Assembly (NCBI RefSeq): GCF_005405885.1
Contig: NZ_BJFL01000003.1
Location: forward strand, 186,001 to 250,000
Length of the DNA: 64,000 bases
Direction of reading: 5' to 3'
Source of the DNA: Gandjariella thermophila
GTDB lineage: Bacteria; Actinomycetota; Actinomycetes; Mycobacteriales; Pseudonocardiaceae
Both the position numbers and the translations under genes were made by a program. Positions 11,426 to 21,655 of this stretch are shown piece by piece. The notes beneath the pieces were generated by a model. It did no database searches and was not told where the DNA came from. It saw nothing but the letters and a program-made list of their open reading frames with translations. How positions within the stretch are numbered: position 1 is the stretch's first letter; every line of letters begins with the position of its first letter.

Positions 11426-12111
11426 TTCTCGCCCTCCTCGGCCAACTCGCTGGAGCGAGCGGTTGCCTTGACCGAACGGCCACGGGCCGGGCCGGCCAGG
11501 AACAGCTCGAAGGCCTCCCTGGTGAACACCACGTCGTCGTTGACCAGCACGTCGTAGGTGTTGAGCTGGTCCGGCGAGATGACGTGCACGTTCGGCAGGT
11601 TGCGCGCGGACAGCCAGCCCAGCTCGTCGGAACGGCCGAGCACCAGCAGCAGCCGCTTCGCGTCGGTCACCGAGGCCAGCACCTTGCGCGCCGCCTTGGT
11701 GGACGGCTTCTCGCCCTCCACCAGGCCGGTCAGCACGTGCACCCGGCCGGCGCGGGCCCGGTCGGACAGCGCTCCGCGCAGCGCGGCCGCCTTCATCTTC
11801 TTCGGCGTGCGCTGGTCGTAGGAGCGCGGCGTCGGGCCGTGCACGGTGCCACCGCCGGTGAACTGCGGGGCGCGCACCGAGCCCTGCCGGGCGCGGCCGG
11901 TGCCCTTCTGCCGGTACGGCTTCTTGCCGCCGCCGCGGACCTCGCCGCGGGTCTTGGTGTCGTGCGTGCCCTGCCGGGCCGCGGCCAGCTGGGCCACCAC
12001 GACCTGGTGCATCAGCGGCACGTTGGCCTGCACGTCGAACACGTCGGCGGGCAGCTCGACGGTGCCGTCGCTCTTTCCGTCCGGGGTGCGGACCTCAACC
12101 GTCGCCGTCAT
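11422..12111 (-). CDS. rplD: 50S ribosomal protein L4
   Basis: A 229-aa protein with a globular domain and the extended loop [20 protein letters not shown] that reaches the exit tunnel. In enterobacteria L4 represses the S10 operon; no matching leader is visible here. The start ATG ([12 protein letters not shown]) shares one base with the rplC stop. The longer open frame up to 12654 is a shadow inside rplC. Confidence 0.97.
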   Translation of the reverse strand: MTATVEVRTPDGKSDGTVELPADVFDVQANVPLMHQVVVAQLAAARQGTHDTKTRGEVRGGGKKPYRQKGTGRARQGSVRAPQFTGGGTVHGPTPRSYDQRTPKKMKAAALRGALSDRARAGRVHVLTGLVEGEKPSTKAARKVLASVTDAKRLLLVLGRSDELGWLSARNLPNVHVISPDQLNTYDVLVNDDVVFTREAFELFLAGPARGRSVKATARSSELAEEGEK

Positions 12112-12761
12112 CACGCACCACCCTTCGCGGCCGTCCGGACGAAGACCAGCCCGCCCCTCGGGCCGGGAACGGCGCCCTTGATCAGCAGCAGGCCGGACTC
12201 CTGGTCCACCTGGTGCACGGTCAGGCTCTGCGTGGTCACCCGCTCGTTGCCCATCCGGCCAGCCATCCGCAGGCCCTTGAACACCCGGCCGGGGGTGGCG
12301 CAGCCGCCGATGGAGCCGGGGGAGCGGTGCTTGCGCTGGGTGCCGTGGCTGGCGCCCAGACCACCGAAGCCGTGCCGCTTCATCACACCGGCCGTGCCCT
12401 TGCCCTTGCTGGTGCCGGTCACGTCGACCAGCGCGCCGGCCTCGAACACCTCGGCGGTGATCTCCTGGCCGACCTGGTACTCGCCGGCGTCGGTGGTGCG
12501 CAGCTCCGCCAGGTGCCGGCGCGGCGTCACGCCGGCCTTGGCGAAGTGCCCCGACTTCGGCTTGTTGACCTTGCGCGGGTCGATGGCGCCGTAGGCCAGC
12601 TGCACGGCCGAGTAGCCGTCCTTCTCCGGGGTCCGAACCTGGGTCACCACGCACGGGCCGGCCTTCACCACGGTCACCGGAACGACCCGGTTCCGCTCGT
12701 CGAAGACCTGGGTCATGCCGAGCTTGGTGCCCAGGATCCCCTTGATCTGCCTGTCAGACAT
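12111..12761 (-). CDS. rplC: 50S ribosomal protein L3
   Basis: An early-assembly protein whose finger approaches the peptidyl-transferase centre. It is 216 aa, starting [20 protein letters not shown], with the conserved [15 protein letters not shown] and GRMGNERVT blocks. The start at 12761 is set by the family; an in-frame GTG at 12785 adds eight residues without a ribosome-binding site. It is 51 bases after rpsJ. Confidence 0.97.
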   Translation of the reverse strand: MSDRQIKGILGTKLGMTQVFDERNRVVPVTVVKAGPCVVTQVRTPEKDGYSAVQLAYGAIDPRKVNKPKSGHFAKAGVTPRRHLAELRTTDAGEYQVGQEITAEVFEAGALVDVTGTSKGKGTAGVMKRHGFGGLGASHGTQRKHRSPGSIGGCATPGRVFKGLRMAGRMGNERVTTQSLTVHQVDQESGLLLIKGAVPGPRGGLVFVRTAAKGGA

Positions 12762-12812
12762 GGGTCTCGTTACTCTCCGCCCCACATGGGTTAGCTCTGC
12801 CGTGCCCAGCGC

Positions 12813-13118
12813 TTACTGGATGTTGACGTCGACGCTCGCCGGCAGATCGATGCGCATGAGCGCGTCCACCGTCTTGGGCGTCGGGTCGAGGATGTCGATC
12901 AGACGCTTGTGCGTGCGCATCTCGAAGTGCTCGCGCGAGTCCTTGTACTTGTGCGGCGAGCGGATGACGCAGTACACGTTCTTCTCGGTGGGCAGCGGCA
13001 CCGGCCCGACGACCCGAGCGCCGGTGCGCGTCACGGTCTCGACGATCTTGCGCGCGGACGCGTCGATCGCCTCGTGGTCGTAGGCCTTGAGCCGGATGCG
13101 GATCTTCTGTCCCGCCAT
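12813..13118 (-). CDS. rpsJ: 30S ribosomal protein S10
   Basis: First gene of the S10 operon. S10 (NusE) also joins NusB and NusG in antitermination. The 101-aa product starts [20 protein letters not shown] and contains [22 protein letters not shown]. The 481-base spacer before it must hold the operon promoter. Confidence 0.97.
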   Translation of the reverse strand: MAGQKIRIRLKAYDHEAIDASARKIVETVTRTGARVVGPVPLPTEKNVYCVIRSPHKYKDSREHFEMRTHKRLIDILDPTPKTVDALMRIDLPASVDVNIQ

Positions 13119-13599
13119 GGTGGCTTGCCGTTCCTCTTCTCGTACCGCTGCGGTGCGGGTGCCTTGCCGGGTGACCCGACGGATTCCGCCGGAGTGCTTC
13201 TGCCGTGCCTTCGAGGTCCGGGTCGTCCGGCCTGCCGAACGGCCCGCACACTCGCGCTCCGCCCCTGTTCAGATGTCACGGTCGCCGGTCCACGCGGTCG
13301 GGCGTGTCGAGCCCTCGAGCACAGACCGGTCCCACTGACCTCGTCGGTGGGATGAGCCTTACGCTCCGGCGCCCCCACCCGAACCGGAATCACCCGGTGG
13401 GCGAAAAGGCGCTCGGTTTCCCTTGTTCAGGGCCTCTCGTGACGGGGTGGCCGGGACCTTCCCGAACACGCCGGGCGCGTTCATGCGGATACCGGCCACC
13501 CCGTCCGAGGCAACCCATACAGGATGCCACACCGCTGTGTGGCGATCCAAATCGGGTCACACGCGGGGGAGGCCACCCGAGGGCGACCTCCCCCACCAC
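13119..13599 (-). other. tuf-rpsJ intergenic region
   Basis: A 481-base gap. At the tuf end it holds the tuf terminator hairpin (13565-13594). A small inverted repeat, TCCCAC..GTGGGA, lies near 13330-13352. I could not pick a promoter with confidence, although the S10 operon must start here. No convincing gene is present; the open frames on both strands lack ribosome-binding sites and recognisable content. Confidence 0.55.
13565..13594 (-). terminator. Hairpin terminator after tuf
   Basis: GGGGGAGG / CCTCCCCC inverted repeat (arms 13565-13572 and 13587-13594) six bases beyond the tuf stop, with a further CCC/GGG inside the loop. There is no T-tract. It separates the str block from the S10 block. 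Confidence 0.7.
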
Positions 13600-14793
<1,194 letters not shown>

Positions 14794-14889
14794 TGGAATT
14801 GTCCTCCTGGACTTCTGTTCTCTCCGCCGGTCCGCCCGCTGGCTTTCGGTGCGGTCGGCTTCTCGTCAGGGTCGGTTGTGCGGACCCCG

Positions 14890-14949
14890 GGGGGAGTGCC
14901 CGGGAGAGCCGCACTGCTGTGCGGTGCTCCGGTGTGGGGTCACTCCCCC
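14890..14949 (-). terminator. Nested hairpin between fusA and tuf
   Basis: An outer stem GGGGGAGTG / CACTCCCCC (14890-14898 and 14941-14949) encloses an inner perfect hairpin CCGCAC-TGCT-GTGCGG (14909-14924). It starts about 65 bases after the fusA stop. It may attenuate readthrough into tuf or process the transcript. Confidence 0.55.
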
Positions 14950-15013
14950 GCGCCTTCGCGACAGCCGATGACTCGGCTCGGGTGAGTGGCCCCGCTGGAA
15001 GAGCCCAACACGA

Positions 15014-17131
15014 TCACTCACCTGTCGCCTTCGCGATGATCTCCTTCGCGACGTTGGTGGGAACCTCCGCGTAGGAGTCGAACTGCATGGTGTACGTCGC
15101 CCGGCCCTGGGTCTTGGACCGCAGGTCGCCGACGTAACCAAACATCTCCGACAGCGGGACCAGCGCCTTGACGACGCGGGTACCGCTGCGCTCCTCCATC
15201 GCCTGAATCTGACCGCGACGGGAGTTCAGGTCGCCGATGACGTCGCCCATGTAGTCCTCGGGCGTGTTGACCTCGACCGCCATCATCGGCTCGAGCAGCA
15301 CCGGGTCGGCCTTGCGCGCGGCCTCCTTGAGCGCCATCGAACCGGCGATCTTGAACGCCATCTCGGACGAGTCGACCTCGTGGTAGGCGCCGTCGATCAG
15401 TGTCACCTTGAGGCCGACCAGCGGGTAGCCGGCGAGCACACCGTACTGCATGGCGTCCTGGGCACCGGCGTCCACCGAGGGGATGTACTCCCGGGGAACG
15501 CGACCACCCGTGATCTTGTTGTCGAACTCGTACATCGCACCGTCGGCCGTCTTCTCCAGCGGCTCGAGCTTGATGATGACCCGAGCGAACTGGCCGGAGC
15601 CACCGGTCTGCTTCTTGTGCGTGTACTCGTACTTCTCGACGGTACGCCGGATGGTCTCCCGGTAGGCCACCTGAGGCTTGCCAATGTTCGCCTCGACCTT
15701 GAAGTCGGACTTCATCCGGTTGACCAGCACCTCAAGGTGCAGCTCACCCATGCCCTCGATGATGGTCTGGCCGGTCTCCTCGTCCAGGCTGACCCGGAAG
15801 GTCGGGTCCTCCTCGGCGAGCTTCTGGATCGCCGCGGAGAGCTTCTCCTGGTCGGCCTTGGTCTTCGGCTCGATGGCCACCTTGATGACCGGCTCCGGGA
15901 AGGTCATCGACTCGAGGATGATCGGGTTCTGCGGGTCGCAGAGCGTGTCCCCGGTGGTGGTCTCCTTCAGGCCGATGGCCGCGTAGATGTGCCCGGCGCG
16001 CGCCTCGTCGACCGGGTTCTCCTTGTTGGAGTGCATCTGGAACAGCTTGCCGATGCGCTCCTTGCGGTCCTTGGTCGAGTTGATCACTTGCGTGCCCGCG
16101 GCGACCTTGCCCGAGTAGACCCGGATGTAGGTGAGCTTCCCGAAGAACGGGTGGCTCATGATCTTGTGCACCAGGGCGGAGAACGGCTCGTCGATGCTGG
16201 CCTTGCGGGTGGCCTTGGTCTCGCCGTCCGGCAGCACGCCCTCGACCGGCGGCACGTCCAGTGGCGACGGCAGGTACTGGATCACCGCGTCCAGCATCGG
16301 CTGGACGCCCTTGTTCTTGAACGCCGAGCCGCACAGGACCGGGTAGACCTCGCTGGCGGTGGTCAGCTTGCGGATGCCGGCCCGGATCTGCTCGACGGTC
16401 AGCTCCTCGCCGCCGAGGTAGGCCTCCATCAGCTCCTCGTCGGCCTCGGCTACCGCCTCCAGCAGCTTCTCCCGGTACTCCGCGGCCTTGTCGGCCAGCT
16501 CGGCCGGGATGTCCTCGACGGCGTAGTCCTCGCCCTTCTTGGTCTCACCGCGCCAGGTGAGCGCCTTCATCCGGACCAGGTCCACGACGCCGATGAAGTC
16601 CGACTCCGCGCCGATGGGCAGCTGGATCACCAGCGGGCGGGCGCCGAGGCGCTCCTCGATGGTGCGCACGGTGAAGTAGAAGTCCGCGCCCAGCTTGTCC
16701 ATCTTGTTGACGAAACAGATGCGCGGCACCTCGTACTTGTCCGCCTGGCGCCACACGGTCTCCGACTGGGGCTCGACGCCCTCCTTGCCGTCGAACACGG
16801 CAACGGCGCCGTCCAGCACGCGCAGCGAGCGCTCGACCTCGACGGTGAAGTCGACGTGGCCAGGCGTGTCGATGATGTTGATCTGGTGGTCCCGGCCGTT
16901 CTGGTCGGGCCAGAAGCAGGTCGTCGCGGCGGAGGTGATGGTGATACCGCGCTTCTGCTCCTCCTCCATCCAGTCCATCGTCGCGGCGCCGTCGTGCACC
17001 TCGCCGATCTTGTAGTTGATCCCGGTGTAGAACAGGATCCGCTCGGTCGTGGTGGTCTTTCCAGCGTCGATGTGGGCCATGATCCCGATGTTGCGGACCC
17101 TGGCCAGGTCAGTTAGCACGTCGCGTGCCAC
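15014..17131 (-). CDS. fusA: Elongation factor G
   Basis: GTPase that drives translocation and, with RRF, ribosome recycling. It is 705 aa. G1 AHIDAGKT spans residues 19-26, followed by DTPGHVDF and [10 protein letters not shown]. Domains II-V follow, with the domain IV tip around [15 protein letters not shown]. The start GTG/ATG region [20 protein letters not shown] matches the family. It lies 76 bases downstream of rpsG. Confidence 0.98.
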   Translation of the reverse strand: MARDVLTDLARVRNIGIMAHIDAGKTTTTERILFYTGINYKIGEVHDGAATMDWMEEEQKRGITITSAATTCFWPDQNGRDHQINIIDTPGHVDFTVEVERSLRVLDGAVAVFDGKEGVEPQSETVWRQADKYEVPRICFVNKMDKLGADFYFTVRTIEERLGARPLVIQLPIGAESDFIGVVDLVRMKALTWRGETKKGEDYAVEDIPAELADKAAEYREKLLEAVAEADEELMEAYLGGEELTVEQIRAGIRKLTTASEVYPVLCGSAFKNKGVQPMLDAVIQYLPSPLDVPPVEGVLPDGETKATRKASIDEPFSALVHKIMSHPFFGKLTYIRVYSGKVAAGTQVINSTKDRKERIGKLFQMHSNKENPVDEARAGHIYAAIGLKETTTGDTLCDPQNPIILESMTFPEPVIKVAIEPKTKADQEKLSAAIQKLAEEDPTFRVSLDEETGQTIIEGMGELHLEVLVNRMKSDFKVEANIGKPQVAYRETIRRTVEKYEYTHKKQTGGSGQFARVIIKLEPLEKTADGAMYEFDNKITGGRVPREYIPSVDAGAQDAMQYGVLAGYPLVGLKVTLIDGAYHEVDSSEMAFKIAGSMALKEAARKADPVLLEPMMAVEVNTPEDYMGDVIGDLNSRRGQIQAMEERSGTRVVKALVPLSEMFGYVGDLRSKTQGRATYTMQFDSYAEVPTNVAKEIIAKATGE

Positions 17132-17207
17132 GAGCTTGTCCCCTGTCTTCCAGCAGCTTGTCGCTGTCGGTAGGGCTGGCGGGCCCGGCTGGCTGCCGGG
17201 CCGGCGT

Positions 17208-17678
17208 TCACCAGCGGTAGTGCGCGAAGGCCTTGTTGGCCTCGGCCATCTTGTGCGTGTCCTCGCGGCGCTTCACGCTGGCCCCGAGGCCGTTGCTCGC
17301 GTCGAGCAACTCGTTCATCAGCCGCTCGACCATCGTCTTCTCCCGCCGCTGCCGCGACGACATGATCATCCAGCGCAGTGCCAGCGTGGTGGCGCGGCCG
17401 GGCTTCACCTCGACCGGCACCTGGTAGGTGGCGCCACCGACGCGGCGGCTCTTCACCTCCAGGGTGGGCCGCACGTTGTCCAGCGCGCGCTTGAGCGTGA
17501 CCACCGGGTCGGTACCGGTCTTCTCCCGGCAACCCTCCATGGCCTGGTAGACGATCCGCTCGGCGAGCGACCGCTTCCCGTCCATCAGGACCTTGTTGAT
17601 CAGCTGGGTGACCAGTGGAGAGCCGTACACCGGGTCCGAGATCAGCGGCCGCTTCGGGGCCGGTCCCTTGCGGGGCAT
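17208..17678 (-). CDS. rpsG: 30S ribosomal protein S7
   Basis: Primary binder of the 16S rRNA 3' major domain. It is 156 aa, starting [20 protein letters not shown], with [20 protein letters not shown] near the C-terminus. The ATG shares one base with the rpsL stop TGA, giving coupled translation. Confidence 0.97.
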   Translation of the reverse strand: MPRKGPAPKRPLISDPVYGSPLVTQLINKVLMDGKRSLAERIVYQAMEGCREKTGTDPVVTLKRALDNVRPTLEVKSRRVGGATYQVPVEVKPGRATTLALRWMIMSSRQRREKTMVERLMNELLDASNGLGASVKRREDTHKMAEANKAFAHYRW

Positions 17679-18052
17679 CAGCGCTTCTCCTTCTTCGCGC
17701 CGTAACGGCTGCGAGCCTGCTTGCGGTTCTTCACGCCCTGCGTGTCGAGAGAACCACGGATGATCTTGTAACGGACGCCGGGAAGATCCTTCACGCGGCC
17801 ACCACGAACGAGCACCATCGAGTGCTCCTGCAGGTTGTGGCCCTCGCCAGGGATGTAGGCCGTGACCTCGATGCCGCTGGAGAGCTTGACACGCGCAACC
17901 TTACGCAGTGCCGAGTTCGGCTTCTTCGGGGTGGTGGTGTAGACGCGCGTGCACACACCGCTTCGCTGAGGGCTTCCCTTGAGCGCCGCGGCCTTGGTCT
18001 TGGCGACCTTGTCCTGGCGGCCCTTCCGGACCAACTGCTGGATCGTGGGCAT
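17678..18052 (-). CDS. rpsL: 30S ribosomal protein S12
   Basis: Decoding-centre protein, 124 aa. Lys43 and Lys88, the usual streptomycin-resistance positions, are both wild-type lysine ([13 protein letters not shown] and [13 protein letters not shown]). The ATG at 18052 gives the family start [15 protein letters not shown]; the open frame continues to 18226 but that extension is not coding. It leads the str operon. Confidence 0.98.
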   Translation of the reverse strand: MPTIQQLVRKGRQDKVAKTKAAALKGSPQRSGVCTRVYTTTPKKPNSALRKVARVKLSSGIEVTAYIPGEGHNLQEHSMVLVRGGRVKDLPGVRYKIIRGSLDTQGVKNRKQARSRYGAKKEKR

Positions 18053-18519
18053 AGACCGGCTGCTTCTTCCGTTCGCGTCTCGTACGTGCGAGCTCTGTGT
18101 ACTTGGGGTCCCCCTCCGTACCCCGAGGTCGGGCGTGTCAGCCCACTCTCGTGCCCTTGGGCGGCACCAAAGCGTCCCAGCGGGATTCGGGAGGATGCTC
18201 CGCCTCCCCGGCGCGGCGTCCGCCACTCACAGGCACGCGGAGTGGCCCGACATAGGTCGGGCACGAGTAACAAAGATACCTGCCTCGCTCGGCACGGGTC
18301 AAAACGGGGTACGGCCGCACCATGGCGGGACCTCTCACCCTCACGGTAACTCAGTTCCACCCGTTCGGGCAGGGGTGGCACGCCGAACACGCCCCGGCGG
18401 GCCGCACGTGACGCACGCCACCGGGGGCTTTGTCCAATGCGCCCACGTCCTCATTTCGAGTGAAGGATCATGATCCGCGCACGCCTCGTGCCCGGCCTGT
18501 CACTACGGGAGGGAACGTC
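18053..18519. other. Divergent promoter region between rpsL and the T7SS-like cassette
   Basis: A 467-base spacer. Toward rpsL it carries a good promoter candidate (18273-18302) and, just after the predicted start site, a small hairpin CCCGAC-CTAT-GTCGGG (18247-18260). Toward the plus-strand cassette it carries the perfect 12-bp palindrome GGATCATGATCC (18465-18476), 44 bases before the first start codon. No gene seen. Confidence 0.55.
18273..18302 (-). promoter_or_regulatory. Candidate promoter of the str operon (rpsL)
   Basis: TTGACC (complement of 18297-18302) and TATCTT (complement of 18273-18278) with an 18-base spacer fit a primary sigma-factor promoter. The predicted start near 18266 gives a leader of about 214 bases before rpsL. 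Confidence 0.6.
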
Positions 18520-19278
18520 ATGACCGAACCGGTCACCGAACAGGTGGAGCGGCTGCGCCACCGTCTGGAGGCCGTCCGGCGCAACCAGCGGGACGCGGAG
18601 GAGCGGTTCGCGAGACTCGACGCGATGCGGGCCGAGGTCGCGGCCATCGAGACCGCGGTGACCTCGAGCGACCGCGCGGTCACCGTGGTCGCCGGCCCGG
18701 GCGGCTCGGTGAAGTCGGTCCGCTTCGCCGACGAGGCGAGGCGGCTGACGCCCAACCAGCTCTCCCAAACCGTGACGGCGACGATCCAGCGGGCGGTCGC
18801 CGAGGCGGCCAAACAGCAGGCCACCGTCGTGCAGAGCTACGTCGGCGACGACATCGACGTCCTCGGCCGCGTGATGAAGACCCAGGAGGAGCTGCTCGGC
18901 CACGCGCTGCGGCCGGCCGAGACCGAGGCCCCGACCGGCGTCCCGGGTCACCGCGCGTCCTCGCCCGCGCCGCCTCCCTCGCACCACAGGCCGGGTACGC
19001 AGCCGCGCGGCCGGCTCGGCTGGGGTCCCGCCGCGGCCCCGGGCCAGCGGCCGGGCCACGCGCCACCACCTCCGGCCGGGTCCGCCGCGGCGCCGGCCGT
19101 CCCCCCGGGTGGGGCGCGCCCGGCACCGCGCCGGCCCGCCGTCGCGCCGAGCCACGACGACCCCGAGCAGTTCTCCGTGTTCGACCGGGGCACGCGGCCC
19201 ACCCAGCCGCCCGCAGCGCCGGGGACGTCGCGCAACTCCGACGGCGTGATGCGGCTCTATGACGAGGAGAACGGCTGA
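18520..19278 (+). CDS. YbaB/EbfC family DNA-binding-like protein with proline-rich tail
   Basis: A 252-aa protein. The N-terminal 120 residues have the YbaB layout: a coiled-coil helix (TEQVERLRHRLEAVRRNQRD), then VTVVAGPGGSVKSVRFADEA, then a second helix. The C-terminal half is Pro/Ala/Gly-rich and probably disordered, ending in a short acidic segment. The start at 18520 has GGGAGGGA seven bases upstream; the longer frame from 18430 is unsupported. YbaB-like proteins are common beside WXG100/EspC genes in Pseudonocardiaceae secretion loci. The stop overlaps the next start (TGATG). Its role in the cassette is inferred only. Confidence 0.75.
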   Translation: MTEPVTEQVERLRHRLEAVRRNQRDAEERFARLDAMRAEVAAIETAVTSSDRAVTVVAGPGGSVKSVRFADEARRLTPNQLSQTVTATIQRAVAEAAKQQATVVQSYVGDDIDVLGRVMKTQEELLGHALRPAETEAPTGVPGHRASSPAPPPSHHRPGTQPRGRLGWGPAAAPGQRPGHAPPPPAGSAAAPAVPPGGARPAPRRPAVAPSHDDPEQFSVFDRGTRPTQPPAAPGTSRNSDGVMRLYDEENG

Positions 19279-19655
19279 TGGGCGGGTTCCAGACCAACCA
19301 CGAGCACCTGGCCGAGGCCGGCCGGCAGATCGCCGCGCACGGCGAAGGCTCGCAGGAGATCCAGGGGAAGATCCGGGAGGCCAACGTCTCGCCGCAGTCC
19401 TGGGGGCTGCTCGGGCTCGAGGCGTTGTTCCCCATCTACCTGACGCTGCTGTCCGACCTCGAGTCGCACCTGGCCGCCATGCAGCACCACCTGACCGAGA
19501 CGGGCGACGCACTGGGCCAGACCGCCGACGCGTACCGGCAGCTCGAGGAGGAGGTCGCCAGGTCCTTCCAGGACATCCTCGACCGGCTCGACGGCGGCGG
19601 GCCCACGCCGCTGAACTCGCCCAGCGCTCCGGACAGCTCCGGCCTCTACACGTAG
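19278..19655 (+). CDS. EspC/WXG100-like type VII secretion substrate
   Basis: A 125-aa helical-hairpin protein. SWG at residues 41-43 sits at the turn, in place of the WXG motif, and YRQLE at 86-90 fits the YxxxD/E type VII secretion signal. This matches small ESX-associated EspC-family proteins. The C-terminal tail is Pro/Ser-rich. It is translationally coupled to the YbaB-like gene and 21 bases ahead of the large WXG-containing protein, its likely partner. No ESX ATPase or channel gene is in the window, so the machine would be encoded elsewhere. The family call is inference. Confidence 0.65.
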   Translation: MGGFQTNHEHLAEAGRQIAAHGEGSQEIQGKIREANVSPQSWGLLGLEALFPIYLTLLSDLESHLAAMQHHLTETGDALGQTADAYRQLEEEVARSFQDILDRLDGGGPTPLNSPSAPDSSGLYT

Positions 19656-19676
19656 GACAGGAAGCGAGACGTAGAC

Positions 19677-20972
19677 ATGACCGAGCCGAGCGTGGCCTCC
19701 GCGTTCGAAGGAAAGGACCTGGTCTCCGACTTCGGGGGCAGGCTCGCCGACCACTATCGGGGCGCGGTGACCGGTGAGAAGGACGCGTTCACCGGCGAGA
19801 CGGCCATCCAGAACATCCCCGGTCTGGGTAGCGCCTACCAGCCGTTCAAGGACGGATACACCCTGGTCAAGGACGTCCGCTCGGGAGAGGACACCAAGGC
19901 TCTCGCCGGGGACGTGAAGGACGTCGCCTCGGACACGTGGAGCCTCGTCTCCGAGGCGAGGGGAGCGATCGCGGACCCGCTGGGTTGGCTGATCCAGAAG
20001 GGCCTCGGCTTCCTGGAAGACGTGGTCTTCCCGCTCAAGGAGATGCTAGAGCTGGTCACCGGCGACCCGGAGGCGCTGGAGAAGTCGGCCGAGCAGTTCG
20101 ACGCGATCGCCGCGGACCTGAAGAAGCTGGCCGAGAACGTCGAGCAGGCCGCGACGCAGGGGTGCCAGGTATGGGCGGGCGAGGCCGCACCGGCGGCGGG
20201 CCAGAAGATCGGCGAGACCAAGCGGAGCATCGAGGAGACCGCGCAGGCCGCCGGGCACGTCGCCACCATGCTGAAGGTCAGCAGCATGCTCATGCAGGCT
20301 GCCTACGACATCATCAATGGCATCATCGCCGACGTGATCGAGCAACTGGTGATCACCTGGGTGGCCGCCCAGGCCGCCGCACCGGTCACCCTGGGCGCCT
20401 CCGAGGCCGCGGCCGCGGGGGCGAGCGCCGCCGAGGTGGGCATCGGGGTGGCGCGGGCCACCCCGAAGATCGCCAAGGTCACCGAGATCCTGCAGAAGAT
20501 CACCCAGTTCATCCAGAAGGTCCTGCGGGCGCTGAAGGGGTCGGTCGGGAAACTCCTCAACGAGACCAAGGTTGGCGGCAAGTTCCTGCAGCAGGAGATC
20601 AAGGAGGGCGAGAAGGTTGTCCAGAAGGCCGGGGCTGGTCGCGAGGGCCTGGACGCGCTCGGCACCACCAGGCAAAGCCTGGAGAAGGACCTCGGGCGCG
20701 AGGTGGACAGCGGGGAACTCTTCGGTCGCCACGTCCGGGACCACCTGGACGACTGGGTGAAGCACAGCGCCAAGGAGCATGCGCTGGAACAACTCGGACT
20801 GCCGAGCGAGCGGCCGCAAGGAGCCAAGGAGTGGCTCGAGGCGGGCGAGGAGTTCGCCACGAAAGCCAGGGAGAAGTTCGAGGACGTCCAGCAGGCGGTT
20901 GAGTACTCGACTGATCCGGGCGCGCAGGCGGAAGAAGACAAGAACGCGAAGGAGAAGGGCGGCAAGGACTGA
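19677..20972 (+). CDS. Large WXG-domain protein, candidate ESX effector
   Basis: A 431-aa protein I do not recognise as a named family. Residues about 130-215 form a long helical region with a WAG (WXG) turn in CQVWAGEAAPAAGQK, resembling WXG100-like modules embedded in large actinobacterial secreted proteins. A hydrophobic stretch follows (AAYDIINGIIADVIEQLVITW and an Ala-rich run), then a charged Lys/Glu-rich C-terminal region with no recognisable toxin motif. There is no signal peptide, as expected for type VII substrates. It could instead be a structural or adhesive surface protein. Confidence 0.6.
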   Translation: MTEPSVASAFEGKDLVSDFGGRLADHYRGAVTGEKDAFTGETAIQNIPGLGSAYQPFKDGYTLVKDVRSGEDTKALAGDVKDVASDTWSLVSEARGAIADPLGWLIQKGLGFLEDVVFPLKEMLELVTGDPEALEKSAEQFDAIAADLKKLAENVEQAATQGCQVWAGEAAPAAGQKIGETKRSIEETAQAAGHVATMLKVSSMLMQAAYDIINGIIADVIEQLVITWVAAQAAAPVTLGASEAAAAGASAAEVGIGVARATPKIAKVTEILQKITQFIQKVLRALKGSVGKLLNETKVGGKFLQQEIKEGEKVVQKAGAGREGLDALGTTRQSLEKDLGREVDSGELFGRHVRDHLDDWVKHSAKEHALEQLGLPSERPQGAKEWLEAGEEFATKAREKFEDVQQAVEYSTDPGAQAEEDKNAKEKGGKD

Positions 20973-21004
20973 GCGGCGCGCCGCCGCCGAAGGAGGTGCT
21001 CCGC

Positions 21005-21655
21005 ATGAGCCACGGATTCCCACCCGGACTGACCTACCAGAGCCCGCTCTTCTCCGGGCCCCCGACCGTCCACGGTGTCTATCGCGGGGTGAACGTCTTC
21101 GCGGACCGATCAAGGAACTCTTCCACCTGGGACCTCTGGGACGTCGTGAATCTTCTTGATCCCGAAGTGCTGAGCTGGGGTTCGCGGCATGAGCACGAGT
21201 CGACCATGCGTGTCGCCGTGGAACTCACCGGACCGCTCCCGTATCTCACGATCGCGAACCGCGAAGGCACGAACGACTCCATCGCCGTCGGATCCGACGG
21301 ACAACCCCCGCACCCCTTCGACAAATGGAATGTCGACTTTGCCCATTCCCTGTCGATCGGCTATCCACCCTTCGACGACAGGTACGTGGTCAGCAGCGGC
21401 GACATCGGGTTCCTGCGCACCGTCATGCGGCCCGAGCTGGCCCAGTGGATGGTCTCGGTGCACGACCGGGTCCGGTGGCAGAAGGTCGTCTTCCTGGAGT
21501 CCCGGGTGTGGGCGCTGAGCAGCGACAAGCAACTCGATCCCGGGCACGTGCTGCCCCTGGCGGACTACCTGATCGAGATGCTCCACCACACGCACCCGGT
21601 CGCCACGCCCGCACCGGCGCCCGGTGCCCAGGCGTTCGGCGGTGATACGGCATGA
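21005..21655 (+). CDS. Uncharacterised protein of the T7SS-like cassette
   Basis: A 216-aa soluble-looking protein with no signal peptide or membrane segment. It is rich in Trp, Asp and aromatic residues (STWDLWDVVNLLDPEVLSWG), with a proline-rich end. The start ATG at 21005 has a strong GGAGG eight bases upstream. It follows the candidate effector by 32 bases and its end overlaps the next gene by four bases. The position behind a candidate effector would suit an immunity or chaperone protein, but nothing in the sequence proves that. Confidence 0.6.
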   Translation: MSHGFPPGLTYQSPLFSGPPTVHGVYRGVNVFADRSRNSSTWDLWDVVNLLDPEVLSWGSRHEHESTMRVAVELTGPLPYLTIANREGTNDSIAVGSDGQPPHPFDKWNVDFAHSLSIGYPPFDDRYVVSSGDIGFLRTVMRPELAQWMVSVHDRVRWQKVVFLESRVWALSSDKQLDPGHVLPLADYLIEMLHHTHPVATPAPAPGAQAFGGDTA

